From contig NZ_AOII01000037.1 in NCBI RefSeq assembly GCF_000337615.1, forward strand, positions 1 through 64,000: a stretch of 64,000 bases of DNA, read 5' to 3'. Origin of the DNA: Natrinema pallidum DSM 3751. Lineage in GTDB: Archaea; Halobacteriota; Halobacteria; Halobacteriales; Natrialbaceae. A program made the position numbers and the translations under genes. The notes under the pieces were generated by a model. It worked only from the letters and a program-made list of their open reading frames with translations. It had not been told where the DNA came from and did no database searches. Positions 33,610-43,461 of this stretch are shown in pieces (the first letter of the stretch is position 1; each line of letters begins with the position of its first letter).

Positions 33610-35349
33610 TCAGGGGTGTGCGTAGTACGCGACCGTCTCCGCGTCTTCGCCATCCCCGTGTCGGTCGATCCGTGCGAACCCGACCCGCTCGAACTGGACC
33701 ATGTCGTCGGCCGCGAGATCGCCGACGCCGGGTTCGGCGTACCCCGTCACGTCGCCGTCCATCGTTCGCATTCGGACCGGAACGCTCCCGTCGGCGGGCA
33801 CCCAGTGGACGACGTCGACGCCGCCCTCCCGGACCACGTCGATGTCGTCGGCAGTGTATCGGAGGACGCCGTCGTCGAACCGGAAACAGCCGAACCCTTT
33901 CAGCCAGATGCGCTGCTCCCCGTTCTCGTCCGCATCGGGAATGTCCCCGACCTCGAGCATGACGGCATCGCCGACGGGGATCTCGCGAACCCCGCGGTCC
34001 TCGTGGTTGGGGTGCAGCGGCGGGCTCGCTTCGGCAGGCGGGTCCCCAGCGAGGGGAACCTGATTGCCGTCGCGGACGAAAAAGCGGCGGTCGGTCTCCT
34101 CGTCGATCAGATCCCGGTTGTTCGCGTAGATCGAACTCATCGCGAGGTCGACGTCGGTGGTCGAGGTCCCGAGGCCGGTCATCGCTTCGACGATCGCCTC
34201 GCCACGGATGCCGCGTCGGCGCAGACTCCCGAGCGTCGGGGCTCGCGGATCGTCCCAGCCGTCGAGTTGCCCCTCGTCGATCAGTTCCGAGATGGTCGAC
34301 GTGCTCATCTTTACGTCGTAGTCGTCGAGCTGAACGTGGCCCCAGTGAATGACTTCGGGGTAGTCCCAGTCGAAGTAATCGTAGACGAACTGCTGGCGCT
34401 TCGCGGAGTCCTGTAGGTCGATGCCGCGGATGATGTGCGTAATCCCAATCAGGTGGTCGTCGATCCCCGACTGGAAGTCGAGCATCGGCCAGCAGCGGTA
34501 CTCGCTGGCCTCCTCGCGGGGGTGTGGCGTGTCGATCATTCGGAAGGCGACCCAGTCGCGCAGCGCCGGGTTCTTGTGTTCGATGTCGGTCTTGACCCGC
34601 AGCACCATCTCGCCGCTACTGTACTCCCCAGCGATCATGGCCTCGAACTCCTCCGTAACGGTCTCTACGTCTTTGTCACGGTGCGGGCAGGGCTCGCCCG
34701 AATTCTTCAGGTCCGAGAACGCCTCACCCGAACACGAGCAGGTGTAGGCTCCGCCCATCTCGATCAGATCGCGGGCGTGGTCGTAGTAGGTCTCGAGTCG
34801 GTCACTTGCCTTGTAGGTCGCGTCGGGCTCGAAGCCGAGGTAGTCGAGATCGTCGAGGATCGCGTCGTAGGCCTCGAGATCGGGGCGCTTGGTCTCGGGG
34901 TCGGTGTCGTCGAAACGCACGCAGAACCAACCGTCGTAGCGTTCGCGGTAGGTGCCGATGACGGCGGGCATCCGGGCGTGGCCGACGTGCCACGGGCCGT
35001 TGGGATTCGGGGCACACCGCATTCGAATCTCGTCGTACTCGTCGGCGTTCGGCAGGTCCGGCAGATCGTGTTCGTCCTCTTCCTCCTCGGCCTCGATCTC
35101 GGCGAGTTCCTCGGGTGCGAGGTCCTCGAGGCGGGCTCGTTTCTCCTCGTAGTCGAGATCGTTGACGCGACTCACGACACCGCCGACGACGCCGGGGACG
35201 GCGTCAGAGTGCTCTCGAAAGTCCGGGTTATCGCCCATCAGCGGCCCCATGACGGCACCGACCGCGGCGTCGCTCTCGTGTTTGACGGCGTTCAACAGCG
35301 CGTGCTTTTCTGCCTCGCGCTCGACGCGCTCGCGTAACTCGTCGTTCAT
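33610..35349 (-). CDS. gltX: Glutamyl-tRNA synthetase
   Basis: A 579-aa class I synthetase that charges tRNA-Glu, and in archaea also tRNA-Gln for later amidation by GatDE. RCAPNPNGPWHVGHARMP carries the HIGH box (HVGH), and DYDVKMSTSTISELI carries KMSTS. Residues 1-100 are the archaeal N-terminal extension, with EEEEDEHDLPDLP as an acidic linker. The C-terminal 180 residues are the beta-barrel anticodon domains of the archaeal/GlnRS type. It lies in the region downstream of idsA and RNase J, on the same strand. Confidence 0.95.
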   Translation of the reverse strand: MNDELRERVEREAEKHALLNAVKHESDAAVGAVMGPLMGDNPDFREHSDAVPGVVGGVVSRVNDLDYEEKRARLEDLAPEELAEIEAEEEEDEHDLPDLPNADEYDEIRMRCAPNPNGPWHVGHARMPAVIGTYRERYDGWFCVRFDDTDPETKRPDLEAYDAILDDLDYLGFEPDATYKASDRLETYYDHARDLIEMGGAYTCSCSGEAFSDLKNSGEPCPHRDKDVETVTEEFEAMIAGEYSSGEMVLRVKTDIEHKNPALRDWVAFRMIDTPHPREEASEYRCWPMLDFQSGIDDHLIGITHIIRGIDLQDSAKRQQFVYDYFDWDYPEVIHWGHVQLDDYDVKMSTSTISELIDEGQLDGWDDPRAPTLGSLRRRGIRGEAIVEAMTGLGTSTTDVDLAMSSIYANNRDLIDEETDRRFFVRDGNQVPLAGDPPAEASPPLHPNHEDRGVREIPVGDAVMLEVGDIPDADENGEQRIWLKGFGCFRFDDGVLRYTADDIDVVREGGVDVVHWVPADGSVPVRMRTMDGDVTGYAEPGVGDLAADDMVQFERVGFARIDRHGDGEDAETVAYYAHP

Positions 35350-35497
35350 TACGTTGCGGTATTCGTGCCCGGACCAAAACCTCCGCGATGTCGCTCTGTT
35401 GGTGGATCGGCTCTGATTGGTCCGTCAGCGGGTCACTGTGGCCGCTGACCAATGCCGTCTCCGCCACCGATGCCACTCCGATCCTCGACGTGATCGG

Positions 35498-36040
35498 TCA
35501 CAGATCGGTCACGGACAGAGTGAGTCGGCGGCGGGCGGTCTCGAAACCGAGCTTCTCGTAGAAGGCGACGGCGCGGTCGTTATCGACATCGACATCGAGC
35601 ACGAGTTCGGTGCAGCCAGCCACCCGCGCTCGCTCCGCGGCTCGCCCGACCAACTCGCGTGCCAGACTCGTGCCTCGATGCGGGTCGCGGACGTAGAGAT
35701 CACCGATTCGCAACCGGTCCGGTCGGTCGAAGACGGACGGCGACCTGTCGATCTCGGTCGTAACGAAACCGGCGAGGTCGGCGTTTGGCTCGACGAGAGG
35801 GTTGTCACCCGATAACCGTCACTCGGAATCTGCATTGACGGCGATCCATGCACGATACGCCGGCTCCTCGAGTTGCGCGAGACGGAATTGGACCTCCTCG
35901 GCAACGAGATCGACATCGTCGGCGAGTGTATGGGTGTCGACGCTCGCCTCGAGCTCGTGGTGGTACGGCAGCCACAACTCTTCGACGTAGCGACGGACCG
36001 CGTCCTCGTCGGCCGAGAGCGGGCGAATTTCCATACGCAT
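35498..36040 (-). pseudogene. GNAT acetyltransferase broken by one in-frame TGA
   Basis: Codons 1-73 (36040 to 35822) give MEIRPLSADEDAVRRYVEELW to AWIAVNADSE. A TGA at 35821-35819 is followed without frame change by 106 more codons: DLAGFVTTEID, FDRPDRLRIGDLYVRDPHRGTSLARELV (acetyl-CoA loop, R/Q-x-x-G-x-G/A-like) and NDRAVAFYEKLGFE (C-terminal GNAT motif). Together they make one complete 180-aa GNAT protein. The stop separates the N-terminal helices from the acetyl-CoA site, so the product is non-functional unless the stop is a sequencing error. Confidence 0.85.
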
Positions 36041-36157
36041 ATCTGACGGCGAACTGACTTACGTACGCTCTCAGTACGGAGGCGACGATAGCGGCGACCC
36101 CACGTCATCGATGGTGTACCAAGCGGATCGCCGATCGAGCGCCGGAAACCAAGCGAC

Positions 36158-37210
36158 TCAGTAGCCGCGCTGGATCAGGTAATCCGCGAGTTCACAGAGC
36201 AGTTCGCGGGCCTCGTTGTCCGGCACCACCTCGAGGCGATTCTTCCCCTGCTCAACCAGGTCTCGGGCCGTCTCGTTGGCGTAAGAAATCGAGCCCGCCG
36301 CCTCGAGTTCGGCGACCGCGTCGTCGATTTCGGCCTCGGTGACCGCGTCGACGTCGTCGGTATCGACCAGGCCGTCGACGTCGACACCCTGCTCGCGGGC
36401 GTGCACCGTGATCAGCGTCTGCTTGTTCTCGACCAGGTCGCTGCCGCGCTGTTTGCCGAGTTGCTCGCTTGGGACCGTCAGATCGAGGACGTCGTCCTGG
36501 ATCTGGAACGCGCGGCCGATGTCGAGCCCGTAGCCGTAGAGCGCGTCGATCGTCTCGTCGTCGGCTCCCAGCAGGATCGCGGGGAGACACGCCGATGCGG
36601 CGTAGAGGACGGCCGTTTTCTGCTCGACCATCTCCAGGTACTCGTCGGGCGAGACGTCGATGCGTTCCTCGAAGGTGACGTCAAGCGACTGTCCCTCGCA
36701 GATCTTCGTACAGGTCGTCGCGAGAACGTCCAGCGCCTCGACGATGCGATCCGGTTCGGCGCCCGTCTCGAGCATGATCTCGAAGGCCTTCGAGTAGAGC
36801 GTGTCGCCGGCCAGAATCGCCGTCTCGAGGTCGTACTCCTCGTGGACGGCGGGGACCCCGCGCCGGAGGTCGTCGTCGTCCATGATGTCGTCGTGAATCA
36901 GGGTAAACGACTGGATGACCTCGACGCTGACGGCGGCCGCCATCACGTCGATCGGCCCGCTGTCGTCGAGCGCGGGGAACGAACGGTAGCCCGCCGACAG
37001 CGGCTCGACATCTGCCAGCGCTTCCGCCGTCGTCAGGAGGACCGCCGGCCGCAGTCGCTTGCCGCCCGCGTCCAGCAGGTATCGGGACGCCTCGTAGAGC
37101 CGTTCGGGTCGCTTGATCGGCAACTCCTCCGGAATCGCGTCGTTGACCAGCTCGCGGCGCTTCCGGACCGCCTCGAGCACCGCCTCTTCGCGTGCCTCGG
37201 GGCTCGTCAT
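36158..37210 (-). CDS. idsA: Polyprenyl diphosphate synthase (GGPP/FGPP synthase)
   Basis: A 350-aa trans-prenyltransferase that builds C20 or C25 chains for archaeal ether lipids. The first Asp-rich motif is FTLIHDDIMDDDDLRRG (about 117-133) and the second is FQIQDDVLDLT (about 240). GGKRLRPAVLL is the IPP-binding region. It follows the RNase J gene with a 1-nt gap, a conserved haloarchaeal arrangement with gltX downstream. Confidence 0.94.
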   Translation of the reverse strand: MTSPEAREEAVLEAVRKRRELVNDAIPEELPIKRPERLYEASRYLLDAGGKRLRPAVLLTTAEALADVEPLSAGYRSFPALDDSGPIDVMAAAVSVEVIQSFTLIHDDIMDDDDLRRGVPAVHEEYDLETAILAGDTLYSKAFEIMLETGAEPDRIVEALDVLATTCTKICEGQSLDVTFEERIDVSPDEYLEMVEQKTAVLYAASACLPAILLGADDETIDALYGYGLDIGRAFQIQDDVLDLTVPSEQLGKQRGSDLVENKQTLITVHAREQGVDVDGLVDTDDVDAVTEAEIDDAVAELEAAGSISYANETARDLVEQGKNRLEVVPDNEARELLCELADYLIQRGY

Positions 37211-37211
37211 A

Positions 37212-38564
37212 TCAGTCGACTAGCTGGATGAGGTTCCCGTTGCGCGTGACGTGAAGGTCTCGGCCCATCTTGTACCCCTCGCTCTCACAGAGGTTGACGT
37301 AGCTCGAGTACCCGCTCATGTCCTGGTGGGCCGGAATGATGTGCTGGGGTTGCAGCGCATCGAGCATCTCGTAGTGGCCCTCCTGGTTGAGGTGGCCGGA
37401 GACGTGGATGTCGTCGTAGACGCGCGCGCCCTGCATGCCGAGCAACTTCTCGGCCTGGTAGCGCTGGCCCTCGTTGGTCGGCTCCGGAATGACTCGCGCG
37501 GAGAAGACGACCTTGTCGCCGTCGTCCAGTTCGTACGGCGTCTCGCCGCGGGCCATCCGGGTGAGCATCGCGCGGGGCTCGCCCTGGTGGCCGGTGACGA
37601 TCGGCAGGTAGTTCTCCTTGCCCTCGTTCATGATCCGCTTGAACGTCCGATCGACGGACTTGCGGTGGCCGAACATCCCCAGGTCCGAGGGGAAGTCGAC
37701 GAAGTCCAGTCGCTCCGCAGTGCCGGAGTATTTCTCCATCGACCGCCCCAGCAGGACCGGCTGCCGGCCGATATCGTCGGCGAACTCGACGAGCGACTTG
37801 ACGCGGGCGATGTGACTCGAGAAGGTCGTGGCGACGATACCGCCGTCGTAGTCCTCGATGCTGTAGAGGACGTCGCGGAGGTGTTCACGGGCGACCTTCT
37901 CGGAGGGCGTACGCCCTTTCTTGTTCGCGTTCGTACAGTCCTCGATGTAACAGAGGACGCCGTTGCCCTCGCGACCGATCTCGCGGAACCGCTCCATGTC
38001 GATCGGATCGCCGATGACGGGCGTGTGGTCCATCCGTTTGTCGAGCCCGTAGACGACCGCGCCTTCGGGGGTGTGGAGAACGGGGTTGATCGCGTCGATG
38101 ATCGAGTGCGTGACGTTGACGAACTCGAGGTCGACTGCGCCGGAGTCGCCGATCGACATCGTCTCGCCGGCCTCCATCTTGACGAGGTCGTTCTCGACGC
38201 CGAACTTCTGCTCGCCCTCGATCTGCTGTTTGACGAGTTCGATCGTAAACGGCGTCGCGACGACCGGCGCGTCGTAGCGGTGCGCCAACTTCGAGATGGC
38301 ACCGATGTGGTCCAGGTGACCGTGGGTCGGCACGATGGCCTTGACGTCGCCCTCGAGGTCGCTCATGACCCGGTCGTCCGGGATGGCTCCCATATCGATC
38401 AGGTCGAGGCTGTGCATCCGCTCGGTTTCGACGTTGTCGTGGATCAGGACCTGCGAGAGGTTCAGACCCATGTCGAAGATGACGACGTCGTCGCCGGCAC
38501 GAACGGCAGTCATCTGCCGTCCGACTTCTTCGTAGCCGCCAATGGTTGCGATTTCGATTTCCAT
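37212..38564 (-). CDS. rnj: Archaeal RNase J
   Basis: A 450-aa metallo-beta-lactamase/beta-CASP ribonuclease. [17 protein letters not shown] is the HxHxDH motif, [14 protein letters not shown] motif III, and [17 protein letters not shown] and [29 protein letters not shown] are the beta-CASP and final His motifs. It degrades RNA 5' to 3' and shapes mRNA decay and rRNA ends. The ATG at 38564 gives the [15 protein letters not shown] family start. The leader region carries a perfect 18-bp inverted repeat. Confidence 0.93.
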   Translation of the reverse strand: MEIEIATIGGYEEVGRQMTAVRAGDDVVIFDMGLNLSQVLIHDNVETERMHSLDLIDMGAIPDDRVMSDLEGDVKAIVPTHGHLDHIGAISKLAHRYDAPVVATPFTIELVKQQIEGEQKFGVENDLVKMEAGETMSIGDSGAVDLEFVNVTHSIIDAINPVLHTPEGAVVYGLDKRMDHTPVIGDPIDMERFREIGREGNGVLCYIEDCTNANKKGRTPSEKVAREHLRDVLYSIEDYDGGIVATTFSSHIARVKSLVEFADDIGRQPVLLGRSMEKYSGTAERLDFVDFPSDLGMFGHRKSVDRTFKRIMNEGKENYLPIVTGHQGEPRAMLTRMARGETPYELDDGDKVVFSARVIPEPTNEGQRYQAEKLLGMQGARVYDDIHVSGHLNQEGHYEMLDALQPQHIIPAHQDMSGYSSYVNLCESEGYKMGRDLHVTRNGNLIQLVD

Positions 38565-38929
38565 GATTCGTAGCACTGAAAGCCGCTGCGTGGACTCTCA
38601 TCGAAACGGTCCGCGGACGCCTAGTCGTACGGCCCCGGCGTCTTGCAGCGCGTCGGCCATCCCGCTATGCGTTCGGTACGACGGCGGTCCCGTCTTCGAT
38701 AGCTTGCGACATCGCAAGCCCCGAACGCACTTGCCCGCGGGTTTCGCTAGTGCCCTGTACACGCCCGGGTGTTAAAAACGCAGTGGGTTGGATCGTCGGC
38801 CGAGACACCGGCCGTCTCGGCGGTTTCCGGCCGTTTGGACGCCGATCGGCGACCGCTCTCTGACACCGCAATTCATTTGCCGGTTGCCCCGAAACGGGTG
38901 TCAATAACGATGCTTTCGGAGGGACCGTC
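38565..38929. other. 365-nt divergent region between RNase J and trkA
   Basis: It holds a TATA candidate for the RNase J side (TTTTTAAC on the minus strand, near 38768-38778), which would give a leader of about 180 nt, and a perfect inverted repeat GCTTGCGA-CA-TCGCAAGC at 38702-38719 inside that leader. A GGAGGG lies 8-12 nt before the trkA GTG. No convincing gene; short frames are 15-25 codons. Confidence 0.55.
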
Positions 38930-40261
38930 GTGTACGTAATTATCGTCGGTGCTGGCGAGGTCGGCCGTTCGATCGCCGCGAACCTCGAGGGAGCCCACGA
39001 CGTGGTCGTGGTCGACCGCGACGCCGACGTAGTCGAGGAACTCACCTACTCGCTCGATGTGCTTACGATTCACGGCGACGGAACCGATCTCGACACCCTG
39101 CGGGAAGCCGCCCTCGAGCAGGCGGACCTGGTGATCGCCTGTACGGACAACGACGAGACCAACGCGGTCGTCTGTGGCGCGGCAAAGGCCGCCACAAACG
39201 CGTTCACCGTCGCACGGGTCCGCCGACGGACGCTGCTCGAGACGTGGCAGGAATCACAGGGGGCGTTCGGCGTCGACTTCATGGTCTGTACCGATCTGCT
39301 GACCGCGCGAACGATCTTCCGGATCTCCGGACTGCCGAGCGCACACGACGTCGATACGTTCGCGAGCGGGCTCATCCGCATGGCCGAGTTCGATATTCCG
39401 GCGGCCAGCCCGCTCGCGGACCGAACCGTCAGTGAGGCTGACTGTTACGATTCGCTCACCTTCGCCGCGATCTTCCGGGACGACGAAATGGTCGTCACCC
39501 GGGGCGACACTGTCATCCGGGGTGGCGATCGGGTCGTCGTCATCGGGAGCCCGGACTCGATCAACGACTTCGCCGACGAGGTCGCGACGATGCCCGAGGA
39601 GGCCGAAGAGGTCGTCATCGTCGGTGCCAGCGAGATCGGGTTCCAGACCGCCCGCGAGTTCGAGGATCACGGCTTCCGCCCGCGTTTGATCGAGCGGGAC
39701 CCCGACCGGGCCCGCGAGGTTGCCGAAGCGCTGCCGAACACGATGGTCATGGAGAGCGACGCGACCAACGCCGAGTTCCTCGCCCGCGAACACGTCGGCG
39801 AGGCCGATGTCGTGATCGCCGCCCTCGACAGCGACGAGAAGAACCTGCTCGTTTCCCTGCTTGCCGACCGGATCGGCGTCGACCGCACCGTTGCGATCAT
39901 CGAAACGCCCGAGTACGCCGACCTCTTCGAGACCGTCGGCGTCGATGTCGCCGTCAACCCTCGCGAGGAGACCGCCGAGGAGATCATCCGCTTTACCCGG
40001 ACCGACCACACCGAGAAAGTGGCGATGCTCGAGCACGACCGCGCGGAGGTCATCGAAATCGAAGTCGGTCCCGAGAGCGTCCTCGTCGGGCGGGAAATCG
40101 CCGACGCGACCGACGACTTGCCGCCGGGCGTCGTCATCGGTGCGATCTCGCGAGCGGGCGACCACATCACGCCCCGTGGCTCGACGGTCGTCCAGCCCGA
40201 GGACCACGTGATCGTCTTCGTCGATGCGGCCGTCCTCGACGATGTCGTCGACCTCATTTAG
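38930..40261 (+). CDS. trkA: TrkA, cytosolic gating subunit of K+ uptake (double RCK)
   Basis: A 443-aa protein made of two RCK units. Each starts with a Rossmann NAD/ATP site: IIVGAGEVGRSIAANL (residue 3) and VIVGASEIGFQTAREF (about 224), and each ends with a TrkA-C domain. Double TrkA proteins gate TrkH pores in response to nucleotides. It starts with GTG at 38930 behind a GGAGG. It is convergent with the 67-aa/TrkH pair, so it stands in the same locus but is transcribed separately. Confidence 0.93.
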   Translation: MYVIIVGAGEVGRSIAANLEGAHDVVVVDRDADVVEELTYSLDVLTIHGDGTDLDTLREAALEQADLVIACTDNDETNAVVCGAAKAATNAFTVARVRRRTLLETWQESQGAFGVDFMVCTDLLTARTIFRISGLPSAHDVDTFASGLIRMAEFDIPAASPLADRTVSEADCYDSLTFAAIFRDDEMVVTRGDTVIRGGDRVVVIGSPDSINDFADEVATMPEEAEEVVIVGASEIGFQTAREFEDHGFRPRLIERDPDRAREVAEALPNTMVMESDATNAEFLAREHVGEADVVIAALDSDEKNLLVSLLADRIGVDRTVAIIETPEYADLFETVGVDVAVNPREETAEEIIRFTRTDHTEKVAMLEHDRAEVIEIEVGPESVLVGREIADATDDLPPGVVIGAISRAGDHITPRGSTVVQPEDHVIVFVDAAVLDDVVDLI

Positions 40262-40312
40262 GCCGAGACGGCCGGTCGCTGCTGTCGCGTTGGGCCGAGT
40301 GGAACCGCCCCG

Positions 40313-40516
40313 TCAGTTACTGATGCCGCGATAGCCGACGTACGCGACGAAAAACAGGACGTACGCGATCGCGATACCGGTCGTGACGGTTGACCGGCCG
40401 ACGATGGCGATACCCGCGATGAGAACCGGCCCGATGAGCAAGAGCGAATCGAAGACCCGGTCGTTGGCACCCGATTCGAACACTTCTTCGACGATCGGGA
40501 GTTCGCTCAGCTTCAT
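40313..40516 (-). CDS. 67-aa two-helix membrane microprotein coupled to trkH
   Basis: A soluble amphipathic N-terminus (MKLSELPIVEEVFESGANDR) is followed by two hydrophobic segments at about 22-41 and 46-62 that make a helical hairpin. The ATG overlaps the trkH stop by 4 nt (ATGA), so it is made with the pore at a matched ratio. No known domain. It is a candidate small subunit or assembly factor of this TrkH. The coding call rests on coupling and amphipathic design. Confidence 0.75.
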   Translation of the reverse strand: MKLSELPIVEEVFESGANDRVFDSLLLIGPVLIAGIAIVGRSTVTTGIAIAYVLFFVAYVGYRGISN

Positions 40517-42063
40517 TGATAGATCCCTCCGCGGCGGAAGACCGCACGTAACGTAACCAACACCGGAATGATCTCGAGGCGGCCGATCCACATGTTGAAC
40601 AGGAACATGAGTTTGCCCAGCGTCGGCAGCGACTCGGGGCCGGTGATCCCTGCGGAGAGGCCGACGTTGCCCTGTGCGCTCGCGACCTCGAAGATGACGT
40701 TCTCGAGCGTGTATTCGCCCTGCGGGAGGATCATGAGGAGGACGAAGATCCCGATCGCGAGGAAGGCCCCCCACAGCATCGTGATGATCGCCGCTTCCTC
40801 GAACTCCTGACGGATCTCCCGTTCGTTGAGACGGCGACCGTTGATGTTCAGCCGCCGGACGGCCGTCTCGGGGTAGAAGACGTCCGAGATGCGATGCCGA
40901 ACGCCTTTCAAGAGCGTAAGCGCCCGAATCAGTTTAATTCCGCCGACCGTCGACCCGGCCGCGCCACCGATGACCATGCCGAAGGTAACGGTGAGTTGGG
41001 CCTGGGCCGACCACCGTCCCAGCGCGACGTTGGTCGTGTCGACAGCGGTCTGGAAGCCGGCACAGGTCGCCGCCGAGACGAACTGGAACGAACCGTATCG
41101 GAACGCGGTAAACAGCGAGTCGTACGTGTCGCCGACGTAGACGAGCGTGGTCAGCACGAACGTTCCGAGGCTCATGTAGATGAACACCCACCGAGTCTGC
41201 AAGTCCGCATAGAGGTTCCGCAGGTCGCCCTGTAGGATGAGATAGTGGACCGGGAACGCGATGCTACCCAACAGCATGATCGGGAGGAGCGCGAAGTCGA
41301 TGGCGGCGCTGTCGTAGGTCGCGATCGAGTTATCCGTAATCGAGAACCCGCCGGTCGAGAGCCCCGTCATGGCGTGATTGATCGCCCCCCAGAGCGGCAT
41401 GCCGACGATCCAGAGGAGGAGGATCGAGACGAACGTAAAGAGGATGAAGATCCACCAGATGGTCTGGACCGTCGAGACGATACTCGGATGGATGCGCTCC
41501 GAGCGGGCCTCGCTCTTGTAGAGGGTCAGCGAGCCACTCCCGGGGCGTGCCAGAATCGCCGTCGTGAGGACGATCACGCCCACGCCGCCGGTCCACTCGA
41601 TGAACGAGCGCCACCACTGGAGGGTCCGCGGCAGGACTTCCTCGTTGTCCGTCATCGTCAGCCCGGTGCCGGTAAAGCCGCTCATGCTCTCGAACAGCGC
41701 GTTGATCGGCTGTGTAAACGCTGCGAGCGTCGACGTCTGCGACGGATCGCCGAGGATCGGCGGCGCGAGTTCGACCGTCCACGCGATGAGAAAGAACGGC
41801 AGCGAGCCGAAAATCGCGACGCAGAACCATCCCAGCGCGGCGATGATCATCCCGTGGAGTTTGCCGGGTTTGGCCGCCTCCCGAAACCGCGAGGTCAGGA
41901 GACGACCGATCGCAAACGGGAGCACTCCGGAGACGACCAGGGCCGGAATCGCGTAGTACTCCCCCCAGATAAGCGGGATGAGGACGGAGACGAACAGGAG
42001 CCCGGCCAGCGCCTGAAACATGCGCCCCAGGTCCCGCCCGATCGTTTTCGTCGCCTCGTTCAT
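40513..42063 (-). CDS. trkH: TrkH-family potassium uptake pore
   Basis: A 516-aa membrane protein with four M1-P-M2 repeats. The four selectivity-filter loops are seen as MSGFTGTGLTM, GLSTGGFSITD, ATCAGFQTAV and AQGNVGLSAGI; each has the single conserved glycine of Trk/Ktr channels. It works with TrkA to bring K+ into the cell, central for a salt-in osmotic strategy. It lies 112 nt after the 228-aa trkA gene on the same strand, so a trkA-trkH-microprotein operon is likely. Confidence 0.94.
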   Translation of the reverse strand: MNEATKTIGRDLGRMFQALAGLLFVSVLIPLIWGEYYAIPALVVSGVLPFAIGRLLTSRFREAAKPGKLHGMIIAALGWFCVAIFGSLPFFLIAWTVELAPPILGDPSQTSTLAAFTQPINALFESMSGFTGTGLTMTDNEEVLPRTLQWWRSFIEWTGGVGVIVLTTAILARPGSGSLTLYKSEARSERIHPSIVSTVQTIWWIFILFTFVSILLLWIVGMPLWGAINHAMTGLSTGGFSITDNSIATYDSAAIDFALLPIMLLGSIAFPVHYLILQGDLRNLYADLQTRWVFIYMSLGTFVLTTLVYVGDTYDSLFTAFRYGSFQFVSAATCAGFQTAVDTTNVALGRWSAQAQLTVTFGMVIGGAAGSTVGGIKLIRALTLLKGVRHRISDVFYPETAVRRLNINGRRLNEREIRQEFEEAAIITMLWGAFLAIGIFVLLMILPQGEYTLENVIFEVASAQGNVGLSAGITGPESLPTLGKLMFLFNMWIGRLEIIPVLVTLRAVFRRGGIYQ

Positions 42064-42175
42064 TCGTCACCCTCCGTCCGAGACGCGTCCAGGGACATTT
42101 CGACGGACCGATCCCGTACTCGAGACGGAATACCCGACGGCGACCCTCGGAGCCGCGCTCCACGTCGTCCGATCA

Positions 42176-42862
42176 TCATTGAACCCGGTCTTCCGAGTGG
42201 CCGAACACGTCCGTGAGCTTGGGTTCCGCTCCGAACGCCGAATAGACGGTGAGAAGATCGTCGGCCTCGATCGTCGTGTTCCCGCGCGGCGTGATCGGGG
42301 GGTCCTCCCCTTCGCGCTCGATCGCGACGATGAGGACGTCCTCGGGGAGGAGTCCTTCCTCGGCGGCCTCCGTGAGCGATTTCCCGTCGATCGGTGCGCC
42401 TTCAGTGACCACGATTTCGAACACCTCCGCCGTCTCCCCGATTCGCATGTAGTCGACGATCGCGGGGCGGGCGACCGCTCGATAGAGGTATTCGGCGATG
42501 AGTTCCTGCGGGTTTTCCATCGTGTTGACGCCGATCTGGCGAAACACGTTCATGTGTTCCGGGTCGTGGACAACCGACACGATGTTGGGGACCTCGTGTT
42601 CTTGGGCGAGCAGACAGACCATGATATTGGTCGCGTCACGGTCGGTCGTGCTGATCATCGCATCGGCGGTCTCGATTCCGGCGTCCAGCAGCGCATCGTG
42701 AGCCGTCGCATCGTCGTTGAGTACTAGACAGTCGTATTCACCGGCAACTCGGTCCGCCCGCTCGGGGTCGTTCTCGATGACGACGACTTCGTTTCCCGAC
42801 CGGGTTGCGATATCGATGAGCGGCATTCCGATATCGCCCGCACCGACGATGACGATATACAT
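42176..42862 (-). CDS. trkA: TrkA-like K+ regulator, single RCK
   Basis: A 228-aa protein: Rossmann RCK-N (IVIVGAGDIGMPLIDIA; acidic ENDPERAD) followed by a TrkA-C domain (VFEIVVTEGAPIDGKSL). It has half the length of the other TrkA at 38930 and is placed directly upstream of trkH on the same strand, so it is the likely gating partner of that pore. A TATA box (AAATATAT, 42890-42898) lies about 30 nt before its ATG. Confidence 0.92.
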   Translation of the reverse strand: MYIVIVGAGDIGMPLIDIATRSGNEVVVIENDPERADRVAGEYDCLVLNDDATAHDALLDAGIETADAMISTTDRDATNIMVCLLAQEHEVPNIVSVVHDPEHMNVFRQIGVNTMENPQELIAEYLYRAVARPAIVDYMRIGETAEVFEIVVTEGAPIDGKSLTEAAEEGLLPEDVLIVAIEREGEDPPITPRGNTTIEADDLLTVYSAFGAEPKLTDVFGHSEDRVQ

Positions 42863-42889
42863 TGCGTCGGTGTTGCTGCGTGATCGTTG

Positions 42890-42898
42890 AAAATATAT
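42890..42898 (-). promoter_or_regulatory. TATA box of the trkA-trkH unit
   Basis: AAAATATAT read on the + strand (ATATATTTT on the transcribed strand), about 30 nt before the 228-aa trkA ATG. It probably drives trkA, trkH and the 67-aa microprotein. Confidence 0.55.
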
Positions 42899-43002
42899 CG
42901 TTTTAGTGATCTCAACCACGCCGTCCCGACTCGAGCAGTCACCGGCGAGAGCCCGCCCTCGAGCGACCGTGACGGACGACGATCCGCGCTATCGCGACGG
43001 AC

Positions 43003-43248
43003 TCACTTCCAGGGTCGGTTCCGTTGCTGTTGCCGTCTCGCTCGTTCTTTGGACTCGCCGAGGATTCGTTCGATCGCCCAGCCGGCCCACAGGAAAACGA
43101 CCGTCATGAAGACGGCCGTCTCGAGCCGGACGATCGACCCGTACCGGACGGCGAGGACGAGGGCCATGATCGCCACTGCGGCGGCAACGACGCCGAAGAC
43201 GTCGTAAAACGAGTGCGGGTGGCGAACGCTTGGTAATCGAACGCTCAT
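43003..43248 (-). CDS. 81-aa two-helix membrane microprotein
   Basis: Two hydrophobic segments (about 19-36 and 42-60) are followed by a basic tail ERARRQQQRNRPWK. A TATA box TATATA (43271-43277) sits exactly 26 nt before its ATG, a leaderless start, which supports real expression. It lies between the 228-aa trkA and the second trkH, divergent from the latter. No known family; it may be a second Trk-associated small protein. Confidence 0.7.
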   Translation of the reverse strand: MSVRLPSVRHPHSFYDVFGVVAAAVAIMALVLAVRYGSIVRLETAVFMTVVFLWAGWAIERILGESKERARRQQQRNRPWK

Positions 43249-43461
43249 AGCGCATGCTACGCACGGTTCGTATATAGAACCTCGTCTCGGGGCCGGGGAG
43301 CGACGGGTGTGACGTGACCTCGGCCGGACCCGTGACACGTTTCCAGTCGCCCTATGACCGAGACGCCGACGATGGAGGCTCGCTTACGATGGATTAATAC
43401 GACTTACACCAAATGCCGTTAATACCGTGTCTAGACGCAGCCCTTTCAGCGGGGTGTTTCT

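Noticed and set aside
35819-35821. TGA in the GNAT gene as a selenocysteine codon
   Set aside because: Haloarchaea are not known to use selenocysteine, GNAT enzymes have no such residue here and there is no SECIS-like element visible.
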